A DNA stretch of 61,512 nucleotides from Bacteroidales bacterium (GCA_017438975.1 JAFRUH010000030.1:1-61512); one strand, 5' to 3'; counted from the stretch's first letter, positions 52,109 to 60,567 are shown. Translations and numbers: made by a program. The notes: generated by a model not told the origin, from the letters alone.

Positions 52109-53059
52109 TCAAGGCCTCGGTGGTTGAAAAGATGTAGCCTTGATGCGATAACTGACAAAGGCTACGTGGCGGCTGTCGGGGGCCCAGGAGTTGGTGTTGA
52201 TGGTTCCCTGGCCGCCGAACAGGCTGACCATCAGCCGGGGCTCTCCGCCCGAGGCCGGCATCATCCAGAGTTCCACGTTCTTGTTGGCCAGATGCTCGCC
52301 CGGCTCCAGATCGCCTTTGTGATACGTGATGTAGATGACCAGCTTGCCGTCGGGGCTGACGTGGGGGAACCAGGCGTTCCGGGTCTCGTCGAAGGTCATC
52401 TGCGTCTGACCGGAACCATCGGCATTCATGCGCCATACCTGCATGAGCCCGGTGCGGACGCTGTTGAACCAGATATGCTTGCCGTCGGGACTGTACTCCG
52501 GACCGTCATCCAGCCCGGGGGCGTCGGTCAATTGGACCTCCTCGCCGCCATCGACGGAAATGGTATAGATGTCCGCTCCTTTCCTGTTGTTCCGGAAAGC
52601 GCAGTATGCCAATGTCTTGCCGTCGGGACTCCAGCCGTGGAGGTAAGAAGGGGAGTAGGGCGTCACCAGGCGGGGTGTACCACCCTCCACCGGCAGGACA
52701 TAGATATAGGACGTCCTGCCGGACGAGGCGTTGGAGGACGAACTCACGGCCATCCACTTGCCGTCGGACGATAGGATGTGGTCATTGTTGCAGCGGCTCA
52801 AGAACTGCGTGTCCACCAGGCGGGCGTTTCCCTTTCCCTCAATGTCTATTTTATAGATCAAGCCCCCGGAATTGAAATACAGCCATCGACCGTCACGGGT
52901 CCAGTTGGGCGCCTCGATCAAGTAGTCGAACTCTTTCACGACCCGGCGTTCGCCCGTCTGCACATCCAGCACTTCCAGCGTGCTGATCACCTTATTCTGC
53001 TGCGCCTTCGCCGTCAGGGCCGCCAGACAGAGAATCGTCAGGAACAGGAATCGTCTCAT
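52109..53059 (-). CDS. Secreted TolB-like (PD40) beta-propeller protein
   Basis: This is 316 aa with signal peptide ([20 protein letters not shown]). At least four PD40/WD40-like repeats are visible: [60 protein letters not shown], and [15 protein letters not shown]. This matches TolB C-terminal-like propellers, extracytoplasmic binding scaffolds. The gene is clearly GC-rich, like the chromosome on the left and unlike the AT-rich genes on both sides. It could be a chromosomal relic or a separate acquisition. The last five residues (QPPRP) look added after the usual end, so a small 3' change is possible. Confidence 0.83.
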   Translation of the reverse strand: MRRFLFLTILCLAALTAKAQQNKVISTLEVLDVQTGERRVVKEFDYLIEAPNWTRDGRWLYFNSGGLIYKIDIEGKGNARLVDTQFLSRCNNDHILSSDGKWMAVSSSSNASSGRTSYIYVLPVEGGTPRLVTPYSPSYLHGWSPDGKTLAYCAFRNNRKGADIYTISVDGGEEVQLTDAPGLDDGPEYSPDGKHIWFNSVRTGLMQVWRMNADGSGQTQMTFDETRNAWFPHVSPDGKLVIYITYHKGDLEPGEHLANKNVELWMMPASGGEPRLMVSLFGGQGTINTNSWAPDSRHVAFVSYRIKATSFQPPRP

Positions 53060-53088
53060 AGGGCATTGTCTTTTGATCGGTTCAAAGA

Positions 53089-53096
53089 CAAAGATA
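53089..53096 (-). promoter_or_regulatory. -7 box of the TolB-like gene
   Basis: On the minus strand TATCTTTG, about 29 nt before the ATG. A perfect 9-bp inverted repeat GACTATCTT/AAGATAGTC (53115-53123 with 53146-53154) lies upstream. Confidence 0.5.
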
Positions 53097-53306
53097 GCTT
53101 TTCTCGGGGAAAATGACTATCTTCGTAAAGAAAGTGTGTCTATCCAAGATAGTCGACTGACACCCAAGTGAAGAATACATATCGCTCACACGAAAGAATT
53201 GTACTAGATTAGCCCCCTCCCCAATTTGATTTTGGGGAAATTTTCCAGAGGATGGACCTTATGGGGTAGGGTCATTCCATTTCTTTTATCAAACAATCAT
53301 ATCGAT

Positions 53307-53783
53307 ATGGAAATTTTAATTGTAATCCTGATGATCATCGCATTCATCGGACTCATTGTTTCCTTGGAAAAGAAAGCAGCAAAAGCAGATACAGAAAATG
53401 AAGATATCGTCACCTCCGTTGAGAACGCATTCAGAAATTGAGGCTTCGAAACCAAACGGGAGAATGATGAACTCGTAATTACCAGCAGCGATCGCTCTTT
53501 CACGTTTCAATGGGAGAAGATTCCCGTTATCAGACTATGGAGTGGCTATAAGCTCGGAAAGGACTATGACTTCGAGGCCGCACAGAAAGCCGCAGAGAAA
53601 ATGACTAGCGAACGGATTGACTTCGGTGCTGTCGTCACTGATGACGGTTTTATCTATTTCGGTTGCTCTACCATCGCTACCACTTCATCGGCAATCATCG
53701 AAGCTCTCCCTTACATGATGCAACTCGTTCTCATCTGCGAAAAGGAATTCGGAGAAGAGTACGAGAAAACAGTTAAACACTAA
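53307..53783 (+). CDS. Membrane-anchored protein with in-frame UGA (possible pseudogene)
   Basis: From ATG 53307 the frame gives MEILIVILMIIAFIGLIVSL, a signal-anchor helix, then a charged stretch to ...VENAFRN, TGA 53439-53441, then GFETKRENDELVITSSDRSF, FQWEKIPVIRLWSG and YDFEAAQKAAEKMTSERIDF to TAA 53781-53783. Codon use and protein character stay unchanged across the TGA: 44 codons before, 113 after, no other stop. Trp in this protein is otherwise TGG. Either a nonsense mutation (for example from CGA or TGG) or a readthrough codon. Family not recognised. It is followed by a terminator and the annealing-protein gene. Confidence 0.6.
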
Positions 53784-53802
53784 TATAATACGTAAGAAAT
53801 GA

Positions 53803-53836
53803 AAGAGTCGATCCTTTTTATCGGGGTCGGCTCTTT
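53803..53836 (+). terminator. Terminator after the 53307-53783 gene
   Basis: AAGAGTCGATCC pairs with GGGGTCGGCTCTT (one mismatch plus G-U pairs), then TTTTCG. It starts 20 nt past the TAA. Confidence 0.7.
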
Positions 53837-53869
53837 TCGTATATGTTCAACTCTATAAATCAATTAATT

Positions 53870-54358
53870 ATGCAAGAATCAAATGTTTTTGCAACGCTCA
53901 ATGCGGTCAACTGCAATGAGCACACGGAGAAGAAAGGGAATCTCACCTATCTCTCCTGGGCATGGGCGTGGAAGATCGTTAAGACACACTTCCCGGATGC
54001 CAATTACACCATCTACGAGAATCCGGATGGTTGGAATTACTTTACCGATGGAAGGACCTGCTGGGTCAAGACATCTGTCACGATCCAGGGTCTGGAACAC
54101 ATCGAGTACCTGCCTGTCATGGACTCAAGGAACCAGTCCATCCCATTCGAAGCAGTCCGCAGTTTCGATGTGAACCGTACCATCCAGAGATCCCTCACAA
54201 AAGCATGTGCAAGACATGGATTGGGACTCTACATCTATGCTGGAGAGGATCTGCCTGATGCTATAGACAAGCCGACGCAGCAACCCGTCCAGCAACAGAA
54301 CTCCAACTACCAGGGAAGACAATCCTGGAGACAAAACTATCATCAACCCATTCAATAA
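53870..54358 (+). CDS. DUF1071 (Sak-type) single-strand annealing protein
   Basis: This is 162 aa from ATG 53870, the Met just before the conserved region. The DUF1071/SSAP core is plain: NLTYLSWAWAWKIVKTHFPD, TIYENPDGWNYF, CWVKTSVTIQGLEHIEYLPVMD, then AVRSFDVNRTIQRSLTKACARHGLGLYIYAGEDLP. A Gln-rich tail (QQPVQQQNSNYQGRQ) ends it. Such phage or element proteins anneal complementary strands during recombination, usually with an SSB, which is encoded 3.4 kb downstream on the same strand. It is followed 8 nt later by DUF3871. Confidence 0.9.
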   Translation: MQESNVFATLNAVNCNEHTEKKGNLTYLSWAWAWKIVKTHFPDANYTIYENPDGWNYFTDGRTCWVKTSVTIQGLEHIEYLPVMDSRNQSIPFEAVRSFDVNRTIQRSLTKACARHGLGLYIYAGEDLPDAIDKPTQQPVQQQNSNYQGRQSWRQNYHQPIQ

Positions 54359-54366
54359 CAAACATC

Positions 54367-55404
54367 ATGTACACCAACACACAACAACAGATGAGCGTGC
54401 TTCCAGCGGTTGCACCCATCGTCAGAACGGAACAACTTCCCGTTATCCTTCCTGTATTCGCAAACGCAGAGGAAGAGAAGAAACCATCCAACCTTCCCTT
54501 CATCGAGGCCAACACCAAGGAGGTCTCCATGGACAATCTCAAATCGGACTGCATCATCCCCGTTTTCAGCAAGGACAACGAAGTGACGATTTCCCACCAG
54601 AGTTTCATTGACACCATCTATGAGGCTGCAAAGACTGTCTTTCCTCATGAGGAGATTTCCAATCCTGTTGTCCGAGTCTCCCACATCGTCAAGGGAAGGA
54701 TTCCAGAGGCTATCCACAAACCAGTATCGCAACTTTTGGAATCGGACAAGACGATCTACTACGAGAGGATGATGTTCTGTATCGAGATTCCATCCATCTT
54801 CCAGGACATTGATGGATGCCGGCTCAATCTCACCATTGGAGGGGTTCGAGCCTATAACGAACAGAACCTCTATTCCAAGAAGTCACCGGAGAAGTTCAAG
54901 ATCTTCATCGGTTTCAAGAACATGGTCTGCTGCAATCTCTGTGTATCGACAGACGGATACAAGTCATCCTTGAGGGTGATGGATACGGTTTCCATGCTGA
55001 ACACTGCCATAGAACTCTTCCGGGGATACGATATGATGAGCCATCTATCCATCTTGTCTGCTTACCGGAGTTGTCAACTGACTGAATCCCAGTTCGCACA
55101 GTTCATTGGGAAATGCAGGATGTACCAGTATCTGCCATCCTCCGAGAGGAAACAACTACCGGAGATGCTGATAACGGACACGCAGATTGGACTGGTTGCC
55201 AAATCCTATTACGAGGATGAGGACTTCGGATGCGGAAACAATCCTTCTATCTCTATGTGGAATGTCTACAACCTGCTTACCGGTGCCAACAAGTCTTCCT
55301 ACATCGACAATTTCCTCGACCGGGCGGAAAATGCAGGAATACTCACAACAGGTCTTTGCCGAGCATTGCATGGAGATCCCGAATATGGATGGTTCTTGCG
55401 CTGA
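54367..55404 (+). CDS. DUF3871-family mobile-element protein
   Basis: This is 345 aa, no signal or membrane segment. Recognisable DUF3871 blocks: IPEAIHKPVSQLLESDKTIYYERMMFCIEIP, LNLTIGGVRAYNEQNLYSKKSPEKFKIFIGFKN and MVCCNLCVSTDG, then LLTGANKSSYIDNFLDR and a GDPEYGWFLR end. The family is common in Bacteroidales conjugative and phage-like elements next to replication genes; its biochemical role is unknown. It ends in tandem TGA-TAG stops and a hairpin. Probably one operon with the DUF1071 gene. Confidence 0.87.
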   Translation: MYTNTQQQMSVLPAVAPIVRTEQLPVILPVFANAEEEKKPSNLPFIEANTKEVSMDNLKSDCIIPVFSKDNEVTISHQSFIDTIYEAAKTVFPHEEISNPVVRVSHIVKGRIPEAIHKPVSQLLESDKTIYYERMMFCIEIPSIFQDIDGCRLNLTIGGVRAYNEQNLYSKKSPEKFKIFIGFKNMVCCNLCVSTDGYKSSLRVMDTVSMLNTAIELFRGYDMMSHLSILSAYRSCQLTESQFAQFIGKCRMYQYLPSSERKQLPEMLITDTQIGLVAKSYYEDEDFGCGNNPSISMWNVYNLLTGANKSSYIDNFLDRAENAGILTTGLCRALHGDPEYGWFLR

Positions 55405-55417
55405 TAGACAATGAAAA

Positions 55418-55453
55418 CCCTCTGCCTTATGAACACTAAAACACGGCAGAGGG
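55418..55453 (+). terminator. Hairpin after DUF3871
   Basis: A perfect 9-bp stem CCCTCTGCC/GGCAGAGGG with an 18-nt loop, without a T run on the plus strand. It may shield mRNA ends or weakly terminate. Confidence 0.5.
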
Positions 55454-55483
55454 TAGTATCAAACAAATCAACACCACAAAAAT

Positions 55484-57280
55484 ATGAATAAATACGAACA
55501 AATGCAAGCTTTCCAGCACCTGGAAGGCTTGAATGAACAGCAGAAAGAAGCTGTCCTCTGCCATGCTGACATCCTTTACGTTTCGGCTGGACCGGGTACG
55601 GGGAAGAGCACGATGCTAGTCAGCAAGCTAATCGATTACATCGAATCCTCTCATGATCCGCAGAAGATTGTCGCAATCAGTTTTACGAACACTGCTGCCC
55701 GTCAGATCGGAGAACGGTTCAAGACGAAGGTAAGCGAACTGGGAGTCCAGAAACCATTCTCCTTCTTAAATGGAACCATCCACTCATTCTGTTTCAGGAT
55801 GATGAAATCGTATGGATCCGCCATGTCCAGGGACTTTGATTATGTCATTCTCGATGATGAGGAACTGCAGGAATTGGGTGCCGACATAGAGGAGTATTTC
55901 AACGGCAAATACAAGTCATCCCAAATCCTATCCTGTTTGCGAGCTTCCACCTTCGGGAATAAATCTGAACTCTCGGAACAGATACAAGCCTTGAAAGAAG
56001 CCTATAAGGTCATCTCCATGCAGGATATCCTGACCAATTTCGTACAGCAGCTTCAAGGAGATCCATCGTTCCAATCGTGGATTCGAACCCAGATTACCGT
56101 GATTGCCGTTGATGAAGCGCAGGATCTTTCAGAGATGAATTATGTCATCCTTGACCAGCTCCTCAAGGTCATTCCAGGTTTGAAGATACTTCTTGTCGGA
56201 GATCCAAGACAGAACATCTTCGAATTCAATGGAGGGTCGTACAAGCATCTGGACAACTTCCTCACCAAGCACAGGAATCATGAAACCAGGCATCTGACAA
56301 TAACGTATCGGTGCTGTCAGGCTATCTCCGATTACGTGAACACGTTCCATTTCACCGATTGCGACAATGAGCAGCTGAAATCAAGGTATGCCGATGCCGG
56401 TAAGGTAATCGTGAAGAATGCCATTTCTGAAGATGATGAAGCGGAGCAGGTTTTGAGATCAATCCGGGAGATACAGAACCTGAATTCCTGCGCCATCCTC
56501 TGCAACAATCTCAAGTACCTGGATCCACTGTTTGCCAAGCTGCAGAAGGAGAGGATTCCCTACAAGGTGTTTGGAGGAAGGAGGACAGTCAAGAAACCGA
56601 TTCGATTCCTGAATCACATCCTTCGGATCCTTGACAACGATAACGCATACAGCATCCGCAAGGTCGCTCAATATGCCAACATCGATATCATAGAAAACGG
56701 GAAACACAGGAAAAGCAAGTTCTTCGAATCAGATCTCGGGCAACTGATCCTTTCCATCAGGGAAACGACAGAAGGGATGTCTTTCGTCGCAGTAATGGCA
56801 CAGGTCATTGCTCAAATCATCCATGATCCGGAGGACGGGGAGATTTCCGAGGAATACGATAAACTCCTTGCAATCGCCGGGGAATATGAATCCATCTCCG
56901 ATTACCTGGTCTCATTTGCAACCGACAGGGAGAGGTTCGCCCCATTCTACGAGAAGGGATACCAGGAATGCCTTGTCCCCAATGAAGAGATCTTCCTGAC
57001 AATCTCCACCATCCATTCAGCTAAAGGACTGGAATGGAAACACGTCTTCATCATGGGTCTGAGCGAAGGAAACTTCCCCAATCCATTCTTCTGCCAGGGA
57101 CTGCCTCCTGATCAGCAGAGAGAATTCTACAATGGTGAGTGGAAGAAGATGTACGTGGCGTCAACTCGTGCGAAGGAGACCCTGTTTCTCACGTATTCGT
57201 CGCATATCAGCAGAAAAGGCTACACCTTCCGAAAGGATCCGTCACGGTTCATTCCAACTTCCTCAAACACCGCGAATTGA
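55484..57280 (+). CDS. UvrD/Rep-family ATP-dependent DNA helicase
   Basis: This is 598 aa. SF1A motifs in order: Q-motif and LNEQQKEAVLCHADILYVSAGPGTGKST (Walker A); IAVDEAQDLSEMN (Walker B, DEAQD); LVGDPRQNIFEFNGG (motif III); ITYRCCQAISDYVN (IV); TISTIHSAKGLEWKHVFIMG (V); KKMYVASTRAKETLFLTYS (VI). Shorter than chromosomal UvrD (about 720) and without a nuclease domain, so a compact mobile-element helicase. It should unwind or remodel DNA during replication or recombination together with SSB and the annealing protein. It ends in TGA before a strong terminator. Confidence 0.93.
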   Translation: MNKYEQMQAFQHLEGLNEQQKEAVLCHADILYVSAGPGTGKSTMLVSKLIDYIESSHDPQKIVAISFTNTAARQIGERFKTKVSELGVQKPFSFLNGTIHSFCFRMMKSYGSAMSRDFDYVILDDEELQELGADIEEYFNGKYKSSQILSCLRASTFGNKSELSEQIQALKEAYKVISMQDILTNFVQQLQGDPSFQSWIRTQITVIAVDEAQDLSEMNYVILDQLLKVIPGLKILLVGDPRQNIFEFNGGSYKHLDNFLTKHRNHETRHLTITYRCCQAISDYVNTFHFTDCDNEQLKSRYADAGKVIVKNAISEDDEAEQVLRSIREIQNLNSCAILCNNLKYLDPLFAKLQKERIPYKVFGGRRTVKKPIRFLNHILRILDNDNAYSIRKVAQYANIDIIENGKHRKSKFFESDLGQLILSIRETTEGMSFVAVMAQVIAQIIHDPEDGEISEEYDKLLAIAGEYESISDYLVSFATDRERFAPFYEKGYQECLVPNEEIFLTISTIHSAKGLEWKHVFIMGLSEGNFPNPFFCQGLPPDQQREFYNGEWKKMYVASTRAKETLFLTYSSHISRKGYTFRKDPSRFIPTSSNTAN

Positions 57281-57297
57281 GTCCTAGTCCCATGGTA

Positions 57298-57338
57298 TGA
57301 GAAGACCCTTCCGACATCGTTTGGGAGGGTCTTTCTCA
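57298..57338 (+). terminator. Terminator after the UvrD-like gene
   Basis: TGAGAAGACCCTTCC (57298-57312) pairs with GGGAGGGTCTTTCTCA (57323-57338), about 14 bp. The T tract is weak (CTTTCTC inside the stem). Confidence 0.68.
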
Positions 57339-57367
57339 CATATGTCCAACCTTATCACTTTTTCAAA

Positions 57368-57772
57368 ATGCAAAACAAGCCAATTTTACACAGAATCACC
57401 AATCCCGTCACTGCAGAGTGTCTTCTCCATGACAGGATGTGCAACCTGGACCACGAAGAAGTCTGGGCAATCTATCTCAATAGCAAGCTCATACCGCTCG
57501 ACCAGCAGATGCTATCGAAAGGGACCATCGACCACACTGCCATCGACTGCAGGACTGTGCTTCGAAATGCCCTTCTTTTAAATGCTTCCTCCTTCATCCT
57601 GCTGCATAACCATCCTTCCGGAGATCCAAATCCAAGTAAGGAGGATATTTCCTTTACGGATAAGCTCAGGAAAGCATGCTCACTCATCGACATCAATCTG
57701 CTGGATCACATCATTGTCGGGGACGAATCATTCTTCAGTTTCGCGGAAGATACAACAACCAAATATCAATAA
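57368..57772 (+). CDS. RadC-like JAB/MPN-domain protein
   Basis: This is 134 aa, only the MPN domain; the chromosomal RadC's HhH part is missing. VWAIYLNSKLIPLDQQMLSKGTIDHTAID, then FILLHNHPSGDPNPSKEDISFTDKL gives the JAMM metal motif HxHx7SxxD, and LLDHIIVGDESFFSF is the typical end. These short RadC proteins are hallmarks of Bacteroidales conjugative elements and phages; their role (repair or restriction evasion) is unresolved. Two nt later ssb starts. Confidence 0.92.
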   Translation: MQNKPILHRITNPVTAECLLHDRMCNLDHEEVWAIYLNSKLIPLDQQMLSKGTIDHTAIDCRTVLRNALLLNASSFILLHNHPSGDPNPSKEDISFTDKLRKACSLIDINLLDHIIVGDESFFSFAEDTTTKYQ

Positions 57773-57774
57773 TC

Positions 57775-58092
57775 ATGGAACAGTTAAACAGAATTGAACT
57801 CCGGGGCATCGTCGGGAGCGTTTATGTAAAAGACTTCGGAAACGCCAAAGTTGCCAACTTCTCAGTTGCTACAAACTACTGCTTCAAATCCAAGGACGGT
57901 ACTCCAGTCATTGAAACAACATGGCACAGGGTCGTTGCTTGGGAAGGTGATGGGATACAGGATCTCCAACTACTCGAGAAGGGAAGCAATGTCCATGTCA
58001 TAGGCAGGATCAGAAGCCTACGATACATTGCTGCTGATGGATCTGAAAGAACTGTTTTTGAGATCATTGCAAGTAAGGTGGAACGGAACTGA
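57775..58092 (+). CDS. ssb: Single-stranded DNA-binding protein
   Basis: This is 105 aa from ATG 57775. OB-fold of the bacterial SSB type: NRIELRGIVGSVYVKDFGNAKVANFSVATNY, then ETTWHRVVAWEGDGIQDLQLLEKGSNVHVIGRIRSLRY and TVFEIIASKVERN. It lacks the acidic C-terminal tail (DxDIPF) that chromosomal SSB uses to recruit partners, as usual for short mobile-element SSBs. It coats ssDNA for the annealing protein and helicase of this island. TGA stop is real: the reading frame beyond is not protein-like. Confidence 0.93.
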   Translation: MEQLNRIELRGIVGSVYVKDFGNAKVANFSVATNYCFKSKDGTPVIETTWHRVVAWEGDGIQDLQLLEKGSNVHVIGRIRSLRYIAADGSERTVFEIIASKVERN

Positions 58093-58125
58093 CACTTCCT
58101 AATCTGACCTGATTATCTGAACTTT

Positions 58126-58228
58126 CTGGAGCCCTTCTTTATCCATCAAACGGACTGCTATTATCTGGTTCCTTTGTTGAATCTCGACTCAGGAACCGTC
58201 ATCAATAATAGCAGGAGAAGAGCTCCAG
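58126..58228. repeat. Nested 103-nt inverted repeat downstream of ssb
   Basis: Three nested stems: 13 bp (58126-58138 with 58216-58228, one mismatch), perfect 8 bp GCTATTAT/ATAATAGC (58157-58164 with 58205-58212), and perfect 7 bp GGTTCCT/AGGAACC (58167-58173 with 58191-58197). There is no T run after it, so it is not a simple terminator. It could be a structured RNA, a small mobile remnant or a recombination site. Confidence 0.6.
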
Positions 58229-58292
58229 ATTGATTCTGAAAGACAAAATACTGTGAAATGAATGATCAAAAACCGGCAATACACCCAATCAT

Positions 58293-58330
58293 TTTATCGC
58301 TCCCTCAGAAATGTGGGAGCTTTTTCTTTT
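58293..58330 (+). terminator. Terminator, copy 1 of a duplicated 29-bp sequence
   Basis: Stem GCTCCC/GGGAGC with loop TCAGAAAT(GT), then TTTTTCTTTT. The 29 bp at 58293-58321 recur exactly at 60646-60674, on the other side of the BspA-like gene. Confidence 0.75.
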
Positions 58331-58342
58331 TTGCAATACTAA

Positions 58343-58531
58343 TTCAGTTCCTTTAACAACCCGAATTCATACTATTAACATTGTTTTAATACCAAAATCT
58401 AGAGTTTCAAGTATGTTTTAGTACCTGAGGCTATTGCTTCGAGTATATTTTTATATGTGAAATGCATGTTGTGAGGTTGATTTAGATGGTGAAAAGGATG
58501 ATTCAAGTATGTTTTAGTTGTTGAAAGTGGT
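58343..58531. repeat. Array of about six degenerate 32-bp repeats upstream of the BspA-like gene
   Basis: Unit starts near 58343, 58374, 58406, 58438, 58470 and 58502 (steps 31-32). The best two copies (58406-58422 and 58502-58518) share TTCAAGTATGTTTTAGT exactly, 96 bp apart. The unit at 58438 (TTCGAG...GTGAAATGCATG) aligns with the promoter-nearest unit upstream of 50896-51513 (TTCGAG...GTGAAATGCACG), so both arrays are one family in the same orientation. Confidence 0.7.
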
Positions 58532-58539
58532 TATATTTG
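58532..58539 (+). promoter_or_regulatory. -7 box of the BspA-like gene
   Basis: TATATTTG, 18 nt before ATG 58558, at the end of the repeat array. The -33 position has no TTG. Confidence 0.62.
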
Positions 58540-58557
58540 TACAAACTACTACAGAAA

Positions 58558-60567
58558 ATGAAAAAGATACTCCTTCTCATTATCGCTTCTATCTGCATAT
58601 TCTCTTGTCAGAAGGCTCCCGAATTCATACTATTTGGGCCGATGAACATTGATCTGCCTGTTGATGGTGGCAAAGCCTCCGTTTCGTTCATATCCAATAG
58701 GGATTGGAAGGCGACATCTTCTGATTCGTGGGTAACTATCAGTCCGTCTTCCGGGACTGCCCAGGAGGGGACGATCAGCGTAACGATACTAGGAAGCGCC
58801 AATTCAACCTACGACGAACGGAGCGCAACGGTCACCCTCACTTCTGAGGGGATGTCACAGAGCATTAGCGTGAAGCAGGCTCAGAATGACGGCCTAATTG
58901 TCGATAAGACCAATTATGACGTACCCTATGAAGGGGGAGATATTGACATTGCTGTGAAGTCAAATGTTGAGTATGAAGTGTCAATCAACAATGCTAAATG
59001 GATTCATCATATTGATACAAAAGCCCTGAATAATTCTTCAATTCACTTGTCTGTTGACAAGAACATGAGATCAGAAGGTCGTGTGGGGAATATTATTATT
59101 AAACAAAAGAACGGAGAACTTTCGGTCACCGTCGAGGTCTTACAAGAGAGACGAATACCGGTATCTTCGATAAAGATAAATAGAAGTGGCTTATCATTGA
59201 AAGAAGGGGAGACGTTTTCACTTACTGCTTCCGTAGAGCCGGATAATGCCTCAGAAAAGGCAGTCGCGTGGTCATCATCGAATACTTCTATCGCGGTGGT
59301 TGAAAACGGGATCGTTACTGCTTTAAAAGAAGGTGTTGTTACGATTCAAGCAGAAACGATTGATTGTTCTGCTTCCTGTAAAGTAGTGGTCAGTAACTCG
59401 GCGAACAATATCATCTATTATACTACTGCGAATGGAGAGCCGCTTTACTTTAATGGAAATCCTACTGATTTTGGGGCATATTTTGTTTTTTCTGATTATT
59501 ATGAAGGCCAAGGGAAGATGGTTTTCAATCGCGATGTCACAGGAATAGGAATTAACGCTTTTAGTTACTCGGACTATCTCTCCTCCATCACTATTCCAGA
59601 GAGTGTGACCGCTATAAAAGATGGGTCTTTCAGTGAATGCAAAGCTTTGAGATTTGTAACCCTTCCACCAAATGTAACTGAAATAGGACATGAGGCATTT
59701 GAGGGCTGTACCAACCTTACGGCAATCTCTTTGTTAGGGAGAGTAACCACAATAGGGGTAGGTGCGTTTGCGGATTGTTCAAGTCTGACTTCCATCAATC
59801 TACCAGAAGGCTTAACCAGCATAGGAGACAAAGCTTTTGCTGGTTGCACAAACTTACATGCTATTGCTTTACCCGAAGGCTTGACTGAAACTGGGAATAG
59901 GGTTTTTCAGGGGTGTCCAGGCTTGGTTACCATTAATCTTCCTAAGAGTCTTACCTCTATCGGGGATGGGGCTTTTATTGACTGTACGGGGCTGACTTCC
60001 ATATCTTTCCCTGATAGTTTATCTGCCGTAGGGATGCACGCTTTTGGGGGCTGCACAGGCTTGACGTCGATTATTCTACCAGAGAGTATTACCTATTTAG
60101 GGAGCAACGTTTTTTCAGATTGTACAAGCCTAAAATCTGTTTTACTCCCGAAAGGTCTCACTTCGATAAGTGATTATTCTTTCGATGGGTGTATTAGTTT
60201 GAGTTCTATAATCATCCCGGAAACCGTGACTACAATTGGAAAAGGCGCCTTTAACGGCTGTTCTAACTTAACATCCATCACGTTTCAAGAGGGTTTAATC
60301 ACGATAAAGGATAACGCATTCCATCTTTGCTCGGGGCTGATTTCCATTTCAATTCCGGCAACGGTAACTACTATTCAGAGTTATGCTTTTTATGATTGCT
60401 CAGGCTTGACATCTATTACAATCAACTCTCCCATACCTCCACACTATAACGGAGTGGATGTTTTTAAAGGCTCTTCCTGTCCGATCTATGTTCCTTCCGG
60501 TTCACTTGCGAGATATAAAGCCGCATGGACAAGAATAGCCGACAGAATTCAAGCAATTCCAGAGTAA
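58558..60567 (+). CDS. BspA-like leucine-rich-repeat lipoprotein with BACON and Ig-like domains
   Basis: This is 669 aa from ATG 58558, where a lipobox signal begins (IIASICIFSC, Cys17). Two BACON-type domains (about 25-115, NRDWKATSSDSWVTISPSSG; and about 115-205) lead to a Big_2-like Ig domain (about 210-285, VSSIKINRSGLSLKEGETFSL). From about 330 to 640 there are at least 11 LRR_5 repeats of the type LTSIxLPEGLTSIGDxAFxGCxx. This is a surface adhesin-like protein; repeat number may vary between strains. It is a single-gene unit bounded by duplicated terminators and headed by the 32-bp repeat array. Confidence 0.93.
   Translation: MKKILLLIIASICIFSCQKAPEFILFGPMNIDLPVDGGKASVSFISNRDWKATSSDSWVTISPSSGTAQEGTISVTILGSANSTYDERSATVTLTSEGMSQSISVKQAQNDGLIVDKTNYDVPYEGGDIDIAVKSNVEYEVSINNAKWIHHIDTKALNNSSIHLSVDKNMRSEGRVGNIIIKQKNGELSVTVEVLQERRIPVSSIKINRSGLSLKEGETFSLTASVEPDNASEKAVAWSSSNTSIAVVENGIVTALKEGVVTIQAETIDCSASCKVVVSNSANNIIYYTTANGEPLYFNGNPTDFGAYFVFSDYYEGQGKMVFNRDVTGIGINAFSYSDYLSSITIPESVTAIKDGSFSECKALRFVTLPPNVTEIGHEAFEGCTNLTAISLLGRVTTIGVGAFADCSSLTSINLPEGLTSIGDKAFAGCTNLHAIALPEGLTETGNRVFQGCPGLVTINLPKSLTSIGDGAFIDCTGLTSISFPDSLSAVGMHAFGGCTGLTSIILPESITYLGSNVFSDCTSLKSVLLPKGLTSISDYSFDGCISLSSIIIPETVTTIGKGAFNGCSNLTSITFQEGLITIKDNAFHLCSGLISISIPATVTTIQSYAFYDCSGLTSITINSPIPPHYNGVDVFKGSSCPIYVPSGSLARYKAAWTRIADRIQAIPE

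Noticed and set aside
55484-57772. UvrD-RadC fusion by UGA readthrough (both genes are in the same frame)
   Set aside because: The joining sequence runs through a strong terminator hairpin and is not protein-like; sharing a frame has a one-in-three chance.
46932-58092. Complete reassignment of UGA to Trp across the island
   Set aside because: ssb, the UvrD-like gene and DUF3871 end in UGA exactly where their families end or right before a hairpin, and TGG is the normal Trp codon. Only local readthrough or mutation remains possible.
57775-58092. A longer ssb start about 100 nt upstream
   Set aside because: The extension overlaps radC in another frame and adds non-conserved residues before the OB-fold.
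58126-58228. Integron attC site
   Set aside because: The GTTRRRY/RYYYAAC core sites and an integron integrase are not seen, so it is reported only as a nested inverted repeat.
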